Source of the DNA: Hippophae tibetana
Lineage: Eukaryota > Streptophyta > Magnoliopsida > Rosales > Elaeagnaceae
Direction: 5' to 3'
NCBI GenBank assembly: GCA_037013495.1
Contig: CM072801.1
Location: 20,023,001 to 20,087,000, forward strand
DNA: 64,000 bases
Shown: one piece after another, positions 36,433 to 47,700 of the stretch
Position numbering within the stretch: the stretch's first letter is position 1
Layout of the letters: every line of letters begins with the position of its first letter
The notes under the pieces: generated by a model
Databases searched by the model: none
What the model saw: the letters and a program-made list of their open reading frames with translations, nothing else
Told to the model about the DNA's origin: nothing
Program-made: the position numbers and the translations under genes

Positions 36433-36815
36433 TGTAACGGATCATCCGTTTATACTCTCCACTTTTCATTTCCATTTTTCTTTAACAGATCATTTAGTGG
36501 TCCAAACGTTACTATCATTGAAGATCTCATCGGTTATAGTTGAAGCTACTAACATTGCTTATGCTTTGATGGGAATCACGACTATAAAATGGGTATTATG
36601 GTTCTTAAGCTCAACACACAATTCCAATGCAATACACCATCTATTTGAGTGCTGTTAAAAGTTTAGAAGTTTCTAACATAGAGAGAAAATCAGTTTTGAT
36701 CAGCTTGGAGCTTTAAAAACAATTTCAATGGCTGGAGATAAGATCATCTCTTTACTTGTTTTCGATCCCTTTAGTTTATTTATTTCGTATTTGAGTTAAT
36801 TAATTTATGCTTACA
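36433..36815 (+). repeat. 3' LTR of Copia E2 (383 bp)
   Basis: Directly follows the purine tract at 36422-36432 and pairs with 30875-31249. Confidence 0.9.
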
Positions 36816-36862
36816 GTACAACCTAGAGCCACTGTTATATCAAATGTTGATGTTCTTATAAT

Positions 36863-38124
36863 TGTTGGGATTTCGTGCGTATGCTTATATGGTGAGAATT
36901 TAAAATTTTCCTATCACCACTTGGCTCAATACACAAAGGACCTCATTAATTTGTAAGACAATTGCAAGAAAGATTTTCTCTTAAGCATTTCAACAAACAC
37001 CTAATGTGCATTAAATAAAATAAAAAAATCTTATCTACCTTATTGCTAGAGACGAAGAGGATTATCTTTACCTAAAGATATTGTCAAATCTCTTGAGTAG
37101 AGGGAAATCAATTTCCCTTCTAGATTTCTTGGAAACCACCTCTCTTTTTGGAGCACCTCTTGGTTCACCTTGAACCTAAACAACAAACTACTACACCTCT
37201 TAGATAGATGGATGTAGAGTTGAAGGCTTAGATCCAACCACCTAGCAAGATGAGATGAGAGAAGAGACTTTTGGCTAAGGGTTGAACCACCTAGGTTTTG
37301 GCCTTGAACAAGCCTTTCCAAGTTTTGGCCTAGGAGAAGGAAAAACGTGGCTGCTGAAAATGGCAGATTTCAGCTAGGGTTAGAGGTAGAAAATTGGATG
37401 CATTTTTCTCAATTATGCCTCATTAATAGGCAAGGGTTAGGGAAACTCTTTGTGTAAGGTTTTAATCAATTACACAAATGTCATTAGTCTTATTTAGCTA
37501 TCTCATGATCTCTTTAATCTTAACTTGTGATTGGTTTAATAAATTAATTTATGAACAAATAATATTATTCATATTATTATATTATACAATGTCTCTATTG
37601 TTCTTATAATGCATTCAAACATTATACCAAATAAAATTCGCATAACTTCACAAATTTATTTATGGTCTAAGCATGTCATATTATGATATTTTATTTTAGT
37701 ATTTCATCTCATATATTTTATCTTATACATCATTATGAAATGTAAAATACTCTTGTTTCTTTTAAGTTGGTGTGACCGTATAGAAGATCTATATCATCTT
37801 GGCAATAATATAAAACTTTATATTATTGATTATAAGAGGTTCTATCATTACATTATAATTTTTCAAATGACATAGTAATTATTTACTCGATCTATTAATT
37901 TTGTGTCTATCCTTGTCACATGATATTATGAATAATATGCAAAATAAGATTGTGTCACTTTTGCATTATATTCGTTTTCTTGGTCTCTCAAGTGAATTAT
38001 AATTATAACTACATTAGTTATATTGTATGCGATATAATTACACTTTACCAAGAGGCCCAGTAATATCATAACTCAAAATCGAGGAACAATGATAATATTA
38101 ATATATATTTCTCCCGCATTCACA
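36863..38124 (-). repeat. LTR-like fragment of unknown family
   Basis: A non-coding block starting TGTTGGGATTTCG and ending CATTCACA lies between Copia E2 and the truncated Gypsy element. Read on the minus strand it has AT-rich U3-like sequence, a weak TATA-like CTATTAATGAGGCAT (about 37418), a C/T-rich leader and a CCAACA end, as in long Copia LTRs. Flanking 5-mers ATAAT and TAGTG do not match, so a clean solo LTR is not supported. It replaces the 3' part of the neighbouring Gypsy element. Confidence 0.35.
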
Positions 38125-38640
38125 TAGTGCCTGAGAATTGGGCTACATCCAGCAACTTAGCCCAATCATATTTGTTGGCACTAACAAAGTGCCTGAGATA
38201 AAGCTCTAGCAATGCGTTGGCACGTTCCGTTTGTCCATCACTTTGTGGATGAAAGCTTGTGGAGAAGTTCAAGTCTGATCCCAACAACTTGAATAATTTC
38301 GTCCAAAACTTCCCAGTAAATCGAGGGTCTCGATCACTCATAATTTTGGATGGTATTCCCCAATGCTTTACAACATGCTTGAGGAACAACCGTGTCGTCT
38401 CATCCGTAGTGCAATCTGTTGAGGCAGGTATGAATGTTGCATACTTGCTGAAGCAATCAATGACTACAATGATGCTGTCAAAGCCTTCTAATTTTGGCAA
38501 GCAGGTGATGAAATCCATTGAGACACTCTTCCATGGTCTCTCTAGAATAGGCAACGGCTCCAACAAACCTCCGGGTGCATGCTGCTCTGTCTTGTCCTGT
38601 TGGCATACAAGACAAGTCATCACATAGGCTTCAACATCAT
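38120..38640 (-). pseudogene. Gypsy integrase, truncated
   Basis: The zinc finger tail 'CLVCQQDKTEQHAPGGLL' is followed by the core 'WKSVSMDFITCLPKLEGFD', 'IMSDRDPRFTGKF' and 'SFHPQSDGQTERAN', so the D, D and E catalytic residues are all visible. The open frame ends at 38120 just after 'LDVAQFS' because foreign sequence is joined there. Confidence 0.88.
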
Positions 38641-39238
38641 CCCATAGTTAAGGCCAGTAGTAAATGGACTTGATCAAAGCAAGGGTACGTTTCATTCTTG
38701 GGTGTCCAGCCTATAGTGAATCGTGGCACTCCTTGATAGCTTTTTCCTTAAGTTGCCCCACTTTGGCACAAAGATGTGATTCTGCTTGGCGTAGAGTAGT
38801 CCATCACTCAACCAAAGTTGCCTTGTCTTTCTTTCCTTAATAAGGGCAAAGAGGTTTTGAGCTAGGGCATTATGCTCAAGCCCTTCTTTGATCCTTTCTA
38901 GCAAGGGACTACTTGGCCTACTCAATGCTGCTAACTCTACCTTTCGACTTAGCGCATCAGCACCACATTGGCCTTACCGGGCTTGTATTCCAGCCTATAG
39001 TCAAACTCTACCAAGAAGTCTTTCCACCAAGCTTGCTTAGGACTCAACTTCTTTTGAGTCTGAAAATAGCTAGTCGTTACATTGTCCGTCATGATAAAAA
39101 AGTGAGAACCCAATAAGTAGTATCGCTACACCCTTAGGCAATGAATGATAGTTGTCATTTCTTTTTCTTACACTGTGTAGTGGCGTTCGATGTCATTAAG
39201 CTTGCGGCTCTCATAAGCTATCGGACACCCTTCCTGCA

Positions 39239-40052
39239 TCAACACTCCACCAATGGAAAAGTCTGAAGCATCTGTGTGTAGCTCGTACATCTTGAAGGGG
39301 TATGGTAGGCAAAGCATTGGTTTTTACTAACGACCTTCTTTAAGTCTTCGAATGAGGCTTGGCATTCACTTGTCCATTCCCAAGCCTTGTTCTTTTTTAG
39401 CAGGTCAGTGAGTGGGGCTGCTCTTACTGAGTAGGACTTGATAAACCTTTTGTAGTAGTTCACAAGTCCGAGGAAAGACCTTAACTATGGGACCTTGGCA
39501 GGAGGTTCCCATTCTTGGATGGCTTTCACCTTGGTTCCATCCATCTTGGGCAAAGAAGCATTTCTCCTTCTTGACATATAGCTCATTTTCCCTCAGGACC
39601 TCGAATACCTTCTTCAAATGCTCTAAATGTTCTTCCAAAGTCCTGCTATATATCACGATGTCATCAAGATATACTACCACGAACCGATCGAGGTAGGGAT
39701 GGAAAATCTTGTTCATGAGGGTGCAGAAGGTGGTAGGTGCATTAGTAAGACCAAATGGCACGACAAGGAACTCATAGGCACCGTACATGGTCATACATGT
39801 GGTCTTGGGCTCATCCTTTTTGGCTATGCATACCTGGTAATATCCCGACCGCAAGTCCAATTTTGTAAAGTATCTGGCATTCCCCAATTGATCGAAAAAA
39901 TCAACAATAAGTGGGATAAGATATTTGTTCTTGACCGTGATCTTATTTAGAGCCTGATAGTCGATGCACATCCATAACGAGTCATCCTTCTTCTGAAAGA
40001 GCACCTGGGTACCAAATAGAGCTTTGAAGGGCTTTATGAAGCCAACATCCAA
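39239..40052 (-). pseudogene. Gypsy reverse transcriptase and RNase H start
   Basis: '[20 protein letters not shown]', '[20 protein letters not shown]', '[13 protein letters not shown]', '[15 protein letters not shown]' and the active site '[11 protein letters not shown]' are in one frame (39405-40052). Thumb and RNase H-like sequence ('[20 protein letters not shown]') follows at 39239-39463 after a frame change. From there to 38930 the RNase H is heavily broken. Confidence 0.9.
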
Positions 40053-40070
40053 TAATTCATCGAGTTGCTT

Positions 40071-40718
40071 TCACAATTCTACCAACTCTGATTTCGCCAT
40101 TCGATAGGGGCTCATTGTTGGTGGCCTGGTACTGGGTTCCACCTCCCTCATTGGAGGTAACCATTTGGGCAATGCCTCAGGCATCACATCCTGGAACTTA
40201 TCTAGGACAACTTGCACTTCCGTTGGCAAGCTTGGCTTTGGTGACGCCTCCTCATCGTCGTATTCCTTTAAGATGGCCAAGTAACTCTCTTCATCCTTCT
40301 TCAATCCTTTCTTGAATTGAAGTGTTGAGAGAGCTTGGATAGTAGGTGTAGTGGTCCTCTCTGTCGGCACCACGCAAGCCTTTGTTCCATCCATGATGCA
40401 CATAGAGTTTGAGCATGGCACAAGGAAAGCTCTAACCTGGTTCAAGAACTCCATGCCGAATACTATCGAGAAGTCATCCATAAGCGCAACTGATAAGTCC
40501 ACTTGGCTAGTCCAAGCACCAAGACTGACCTTAACTCCACGAGAAATTCCTTGCAAAGGTAGTGCTGTCGAATTAACTACTTTGAGCGATCCTCCTCCAT
40601 TGACAACCTTAAGGTCGAGTCTCTTTGCTTCCTGCAATGAAACAAAGTTATGCGATGCATCTATGTCAACCAAATATTTGGCGATCTTCCCGTTGATGGT
40701 TGCATCTACAAACATCAA
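40071..40718 (-). pseudogene. Gypsy aspartic protease region
   Basis: 'MFVDATINGKIAKYLVDIDA' with 'SHNFVSLQEAKRLDL' aligns to the Gypsy retropepsin, where active copies have 'LVDTGASHNF'; here the active-site Thr is Ile. The linker 'LPKWLPPMREVEP' leads to RT, separated only by a stop at about 40070. Confidence 0.85.
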
Positions 40719-40895
40719 GCCTTTGGGGGTCTTTGGGGTACTCTACATTGCACCAAGAACCCATCTTTGCACCTTCGTCCGTCTCACCTCCATCTTGGTC
40801 ATGCGTGGAGTCAACTAAGGCACTTAAGGTCTTCCTTTTCAGATATTCTTATGCCCAATGCGGTCCGTGGCATATAAAGCACATCATATGGGGCT

Positions 40896-41993
40896 TCAAG
40901 GCACCATGATCCTCCATTTCCTTCCTTTTATCTCGTGATTTGAACGAGGAGCCTTCTTTGTGACTTTTGGGACCCTGACTTTTGCCATGGCCTCCCCCAC
41001 TCTTTCCTCTACCAAACTTTTTATTTGTGGTTTTTGAGCTCTTTTGTTTGTGGAGTAGTCTATAAAGTTTTCCACAACTGCAATGGCCGAAGATAAGTCT
41101 TGGACACCACGTCCCTTGAGCTCGAGGTTAGCCCATGATTGGAGACCATTCATGAACAAGAATATGGCATCCTTGTCTGAAGTGTCAGGGACTTCTAACA
41201 GCAAGATTGTGAACTCCTTCACATAGTCCCTTATGCTACCTGTTTGCTTTAACCGTCGCAATTAGCTCCTTACCTCATCTTCTGCATTTACAGGGAATAA
41301 TTGGGTTTTGAACTCCCTTTTAAAATCATCAAAGGTGTCAATTATGCAAACCCCTTGTTACGCATCTCTATGCCTCTATCTCCACCACAGTATAGCAATG
41401 TCAGACAAATACATGGCAGCAGTTCGGATCTTGCTGGCATGGTCCGTTATGCTAGTAGCCTCGAAATATTGTTCAAGCCCTCATAGGAAGTTCTCAACTT
41501 CCCTAGCATTCCTAGCACCATTGAAGGTCTTTGGCTTGGGAACATCCATCTTCTTAGCCTCGATGATGGTGGTTGTGCTAGTTCCCGCGTCCATAGCCTG
41601 CTTACAAAGAGCTAGGTCACCTCTCATATCCTTCACTCTAAGTAACACATTAGCAAGTTCTCTTTGGACAAGATCCCTTACCTTGGCAAGTTCGGCCTTT
41701 AACCCATCAATCTCTTACCTTAGCCCACCATCTAGCTCGTTGAGGGACATCTTGACTACTGTATAGATATCCACATACTCGGGCCCCAAGCCATTGCAAT
41801 GTTCCTCCAAGTTGTCAACCCAGTCGAACAGCTTCCCTAAGCTGTCCTATGCACTCCCAACACGTGCTTCAAAGCTAGAGATAATGTCTTTAGAGTTGGC
41901 TCAAGATTCCTTTGGTGGTTTCCAAACTTCTTCACGCCCACGTTCCATAGGTAGAACGTCCACACTTGGTGTAGATGGAGTATTGTTCTTCAT
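40896..41993 (-). pseudogene. Gypsy gag
   Basis: Probable start ATG at 41993 ('MKNNTPSTPSVDVLPMERG'), 27 bp after the primer site. A coiled-coil-like stretch follows ('ELAKVRDLVQRELANVLLRV'), then the gag core ('MDVPKPKTFNGARNAREVE', 'FDDFKREFKTQLFPVNAEDE', 'GSIRDYVKEFTILLLEVPD'). It has several stops. The zinc-knuckle region near 40850 is eroded ('CALYATDRIGHK'). Confidence 0.85.
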
Positions 41994-42038
41994 TATGCCA
42001 AGGATAGTAATGCTTCAACCTAAAGCTTTGATACCAAC

Positions 42039-42761
42039 TATCACAACCTTAAATTTCAAATAGCGATAGTGCGACACTTAGCACGGTCCGTTGCACTAAG
42101 CTTGCCTTTCAACCCGAACGAAATACTCCAAAGAGATTAGAAAGAGACTTAGAGATTGAGAGGCTTCAAGAGCAAAACAAGAACTAGAGAGAGTTTGTAA
42201 AGAATACCGCGTATTGCTCTAGAGAGAGATTATCTTACAATTTCCCAAGGATAGTTAAGAATTCCCAAGATGAATACAAATGAAGACCAATAGTTCTATT
42301 TATAGTGTGACACCAAGCTTATGACTATGCCACATCTTTCTAGATCCTTCTAAGTCTAGAATGTATAAGAGTATTCTAGTTTTATCTACAATATGCCATA
42401 AGGTTCTAGGACCTTCTAGCCAACTCTAGAGTCCTCTAGGTTTGTCTAGTTCCTTCATACAAGTTCTAGGATGTTTCATAAGCTTCTAGAGACTTCCACA
42501 TCCTTCATGGACCATCCAACACGTTCTAGAATATTCCAACCCATTCTAGCACCTTCAAGTATATTTTGGAGTATTCTAGGGTCTTCCCCATGAATTGGTT
42601 ATTCCTAAACGTGTCAAAGGCTTAAGTTGAGTTCATCCAACTCTAGCTTATTCTAGACATCTTTAGGTCACTCTAGAACTTTCTCATGTAGAAAATTCTA
42701 GATCCTTTAGACAACTAGCATTCCTTTGGATTTTGTGAGACAATTTGACCGAGACGTAACA
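42039..42761 (-). repeat. 5' LTR of the Gypsy element (about 723 bp)
   Basis: In the sense (minus) direction it starts TGTTACGTCTCGG (42761) and ends GGTTGTGATA, a likely mutated TGTGACA, two bases before the primer site. A TATA box TATAAATAG lies at 42296-42304. U3 is rich in TTCTAG words (42337-42702). No second LTR is in the window, so the outer end is inferred. Confidence 0.7.
42524..42698. promoter_or_regulatory. Heat-shock-element-like sites in the Gypsy LTR
   Basis: TTCTAGAATATTC at 42524-42536 is a perfect three-unit TTCnnGAAnnTTC element. Two-unit sites GAACTTTC (42676-42683) and GAAAATTC (42691-42698) lie farther upstream. All are 220-400 bp upstream of the LTR TATA box in the sense direction. 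Confidence 0.5.
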
Positions 42762-42873
42762 ATAAGGTGTGAAAGCTAGTATGTGTATAGGATTTAATCG
42801 AATGACCACACTGATTCTATGAATTGGGTTATCAATCTGGCATAAACATATTATAATTATAACGCACAGACAC

Positions 42874-43035
42874 AAAGCTATAAACCTAATGAGTCGATTT
42901 ATAATGTAAATGTGGCAAGTTCATAAACCTATCACATATAACCAAGTATTTGGTAAAGCTATAAACCTAATGAGCCGATTTATAATGTAAATATGGCAAG
43001 TTCATAAACCTATCACACATAACCAAGTATTTGGT
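42874..43035. repeat. 81-bp tandem duplication
   Basis: 42874-42954 and 42955-43035, both starting AAAGCTATAAACCTAATGAG and ending CCAAGTATTTGGTA, differ at about three positions. Confidence 0.93.
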
Positions 43036-44718
43036 ACATCTCATTATGTCTCTAATACAAATACATGTTTATTAATTATCTTATCTTAATATTTTTTTTA
43101 AATGACATTAAAGTCTATTATTATTATTAAATAAATAAAATATTCCATGATTGAGATTCGAATAAAGATGGTGATAAGTGTGAGAATTCATACTACTTGA
43201 TTCACAATATCTAACACTAATAATGTTTTTGACTATAAATCCATTCACATCTCTTTTTTTATATTTTCCGAAGCTTCTAACACTAGGTTAGGTGTTCAAT
43301 CAATAATATTTAAGTTACATAAGGCCCAAAGCATCTACCTAATGGTTTTTGAAGTTTGAAAGCTTCACGAAGACAAAGAAACAAGTAGTCACTAGATGAA
43401 ATATGAGTTAGATGCCACTCATCTTTACGAGGCTATGGTCTATAGTTTGGGAGAAGATTTGTGAGGTTTTCGTACTTATATCTCTTTTATATCAACGATA
43501 ATCACATTATATAGCATAAAATTTTACAAAAATTTAAGATGAGATTTAAGTAAAACCTATTTTAAAATGAAGATTTTTTAAAAAATTACACCCCCAACCA
43601 CATTACATACATGTGTAACATGATTACAAAGATGTATAAATAATTTAAAAAATCTTCGTTACGAAATAAGTTTAAATCAAACTAAAATGTAAATTTTTGC
43701 ATAATCCGTTTCTATACGGTAAGTTTCCCCTTAAAATCAACATGGCAAAATAAGTCTAACTCTTATACTTAAATTGCTTTATTTCACACATAAGAAACTA
43801 ATTCTGACAAAAAAATACAACATAAAATAAATTGATCTAATTATATCATTTGAAAAGAGAAAATACCCATATAATCATAGATGGCAGGCTAATGGCTTAG
43901 TTTCATTCAATATATTTGATTTCTTTCACGTTGACTCATTCACATACAATTACAGAGCTTATTTGTATAATAATTTGATGTTGTGTACTTATCACTCTCA
44001 CCTCAAAAACTAAAAAAGATAAGGGCTGCTTCTTCGGGATCTCTAGGACTCGTCTCCTCAGTCCACAGCTCAGGTGTACTATGTTTTTCCATTATCCTCC
44101 CTCTGAGGTGATCATAAGAAGAGAAGAAGCAAAAACAAAGAAAACAAATAAACAGACAGCACCTCAGGGTCCCAACCAATGTGATAGTATACATACAACT
44201 TGTACAAAATTTCTGATGAACCTCACAAGTCGGACTGACTTTTTTTTTTTTAAATAACATAACACCACTCACACGGAACATTCAATTCGGGCACTTACAA
44301 CAAGGCTTAGAAAATGGAATATGCACATAACCCCCAAAAACAACAACAAAAAGAGTAGCTTCTAACTTGATCTAATAACAAAGGAACTGCATTGTGAACT
44401 CGTTTTAGGGATTACCCTCTTGGTTGCAATCAGAGTAACATCATTAAATGAAAGTCATTGAGCCATTTTCTTAACCTAGTAGATCATGACATCAATTATA
44501 AATGAAGAAAACAATGATAGCAAGTTTAATGTTCTTCAATACTTTTTCTTGATTTAATTCTTCTACCTCAATTCAATGATATACACCAAAGATATTACAG
44601 TCTAGTTTTGACAGAAATACCTACGTGAAATGAGGATTCAAAGTGGCCATGCTAGTCAAGAATAAGCCATACCCTTGTTTTCCTATTTCTTTACAGTTTC
44701 ACCCATCTTTTTCATGGC
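43036..44718. other. Spacer and probable 3' UTR of the coiled-coil gene
   Basis: No gene seen. The part nearest 44718 should hold the 3' UTR of the minus-strand gene. Open stretches here, such as 44003-44281, have no recognised domain. Confidence 0.45.
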
Positions 44719-47700
44719 TCATTTCTTTGCCTTTGAAAACCTAAGGCATCTATACTTTTCACCACTTACAGTGATTTCAAGTGCTCCATCTTGATTATCT
44801 TGATTTGATGCAGTTCCCATCAGGACACTTTTCTCCTTTTCGAGATTTTCCTTCTCCATCTTCAGTCTTGCTTCTTGTCTGGCAATCTCAGCCTGAAGAC
44901 AAAATAGGATGCAATATTCAAATGATAATATTTGCACAAAAGTTATACTAACGGCAAGCACATAATTGAATCATTAACGGATTTGAAGACAAGTCAAGCT
45001 ACAATAGAGCAAATATGACCTCGCAATTTTTTAACCTGTTTCAACATGAAATATGACTGGTCATTTCATATCAAATAAAGAGGCCATTTGCTTGATGTAA
45101 ATAGTAAGCTAGCGCAACTTAAATACAAACTACTATAGATAAAGAGAACAAACTAAAGCAAAATAAAATATTGAAAGGCCTTCACTCACTGCTAATAAAT
45201 CAGAATAGTAGACAAGTTATATAAAGTCAGGAAAGCAAAAGCAGAACACAAAAGATTAACAAAAATCACTCCCATTAATACATCAATTTCTATGTATCTT
45301 ACTCTAGATTAAAAATTCAATTTCATAAATCCATGCTAAGATGTAATTTTCCAATGTAGAATAAAACAAACAAATCATCGAAAACATGCAAATCTTAAGA
45401 GAGATGATAAATGAGCATTACATTGCGCATATTATCATCTGAGATGAAAATTAAACCCCAGAATTATTTATCCAAATAAGAAAATATAGCCTGCAGGGGA
45501 AGTTCCCAGTTTGCAGATTGTGGGAATGTGCAAGAATATAAAATATTCAAAGAGTGCAGTGCCAAGAGGCATTGCAGTTGAAAAATCAATTACATAAACA
45601 AATACTGCGAATTTAAAAGTTATATCCCTAGCTTAAAAACCGTAGACGATCAAAGCACCTAAAAGAACAGGGTGAAAGAGACACTAATAATTAAATACTT
45701 ATTCGAACAGTAAGCTGACTGAAAGTAAAAAGCAAAAAAGCAGATGATGCAATTGCTATACTGTGCTTCTCAAAATCATAAACCGCATATTCATCTACAA
45801 AATTTTAAATTAGTCCTATAATTCCCAAAGGTTAACTTTATCGTAAATTTAAAGTCAGACCAAAATTTCTATATTTAGAAAACCTCAAGTATTAAATTAT
45901 TAGTTAAAATATTAGTTAAATTCACATGTTACAGCCACAAGAAATGAGGCAGGATATAAGAGCAAGTGCTCCAAAATATGTATGCACTTAATAAAGAATG
46001 GATGAACAAAATCTTTAATTAGCCAGACTAACTCTCTTTCATAAGAGGCCTTCATTTTTGTATTATAACCAATACAAGACAATTAGTTAATTTGATAGAC
46101 ACTCTACTAAAATTTAAAGTAAGACAAATCTAGTAATATTCAACTAGATAAACACTCTAGTAACTTTAGAGGATAAACATAGCTATATTAACTTTCTCAT
46201 TAAATGAGCATGCTAACAATTTTAAAGAAAGACTAATCTAGACATATTCTATAATAATTGCTAATCAATTATTAGGAATATAGAAGAAAAAGACAAAGAA
46301 CTTGTTTATTTATAGGCTAAAAACTCTTACAGAAAAATAAGAACTTTAACTACTACTATCTATTTTGCTTTAGCAAATAAAAACCTTTTACTTATCTAAT
46401 ATTGTCCTGCATCAATAAATGTTCATGTCTTGATAAATAAATAAAATATTAGAATTTGGATATTTTACTTACATATACTTGATACATTAGTCATTTTTTT
46501 AAAAACTTTCTACACTTTAGTCACTCTATTATTGTTAGTGTTCGGTTAGATGTTAGGTTGTTGTTAGTGTTCGGTTTCCACACAGTCCCTATTGTTAAGG
46601 GATAGTTCGTTATTTGATTTAATCATACCACGTTGTTAGTGGGTTGTTATTTTCTTGTTTCAATTTGTTTTCTGTAAGGCTATATAATAGCCAAGTTATT
46701 CTCCAATAAATGCAGAGCAATTTCTCATAAGCTTTTCTGTTTTAACATTGGTATCAAAACTCCATAGCAGGGCCTGGTTAACATTAGAAGCAACAGTCTT
46801 TTATGCAATGACAGAGAATTCCTTCGTGTAGCTAGCAGTTCCGAAATTTGATGGGAACTATGATCATTGGGCTATGCTCATGGAAAACTTCTTACGTTCA
46901 AAGGAGTATTAGGGCTTGGTGAAAAGTGGGATTTCTGTAATAGCAAAAGGCGTTGTCTTCTCAGATGCTCAGAGGAAGAACATCGATGATTAGAAGTTGA
47001 AAGACTTGAAAGCAAAGAACTATCTATTTCAAGCATTAGATCGTTTAGTCTTAGAGACAATCCTCAACAAGGATACAACGAAGAGTATATGGGATTCTTT
47101 GAAGCATAAATATCAAGGTACAACTAGAGTAAAGCGTGCACACTTGCAAGCTCTCCGGAAGGAGTTTGAACTTCTTCGCATGAAGGCTAGAGAATCTGTC
47201 AATGAGTATTTTGTCCGAACCCTTACCATAGCTAACAAGATGAAAGTAAATGGTGAGAACTAGGGAGATGTTGTAGTTGAAAATATTTTGCAATCCATGA
47301 CTCCCAAGTTTGATTATGTCGTGTGTTCCATTGAGGAGTCTAAGGATACAAACACCTTAACCATTAACGAGTTGCAAAACAACTTGTTTGTGCATGAACA
47401 ACGCATGAGTTCTCATGTTGAAGAACATGCTTTAACAGTTACTCATGGAGATCAATATGGAGGAAGGGGTCGAGGTCGTGGAAATTTTGGATGTAGAAGA
47501 AAGGGGCGAGGCAGACAAAACTCCAACAAGGCCATAATAGAGTGCTATAATTGTCACAAACTAGGGCATTTTCAATGGGAATGTCCAAACAAGGAGAAAG
47601 AGGCTAACTATGCAGAAACTCGAGAAGAAATGCTCATGATGGCATATGTGAGTATGAATAAAGGCCATAGAAAAGATATATGGTTCCTTGACTCAGGGTG

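Larger units (their letters stand above)
30875..36815 (+). mobile_element. Copia element E2, 5941 bp
   Basis: LTRs lie at 30875-31249 and 36433-36815, starting TGTAACCGATCATCCG or TGTAACGGATCATCCG and ending TTTACA or CTTACA. A primer site TTGGTATCAAAGCAC follows the left LTR and a purine tract AAGTGGGAGAA precedes the right. Flanking 5-mers CTACA and GTACA agree at 4 of 5. The interior has a long leader (31250-32640) and a decayed polyprotein in Copia order. Leader and coding sequence resemble element E1, but the LTRs do not. Confidence 0.9.
38125..42761 (-). mobile_element. 3'-truncated Ty3/Gypsy element
   Basis: On the minus strand: 5' LTR (42039-42761), primer site TTGGTATCAAAGCTTTAGG (complement at 42020-42038), gag, protease, RT, RNase H and integrase. 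Integrase homology stops abruptly at about 38131 within 'LDVAQFS'; the rest of integrase and the 3' LTR are missing. Protease before RT and integrase last is the Gypsy order. Stops and frame breaks occur throughout. The lineage may be chromoviral, but no chromodomain is left to confirm it. Confidence 0.88.

Noticed and set aside
37046-37321. 91-codon minus-strand frame
   Set aside because: It falls in the C/T-rich leader of the LTR-like block and has no domain.
36863-38124. Clean solo LTR
   Set aside because: TG...CA ends exist but the flanking 5-mers differ (ATAAT against TAGTG).
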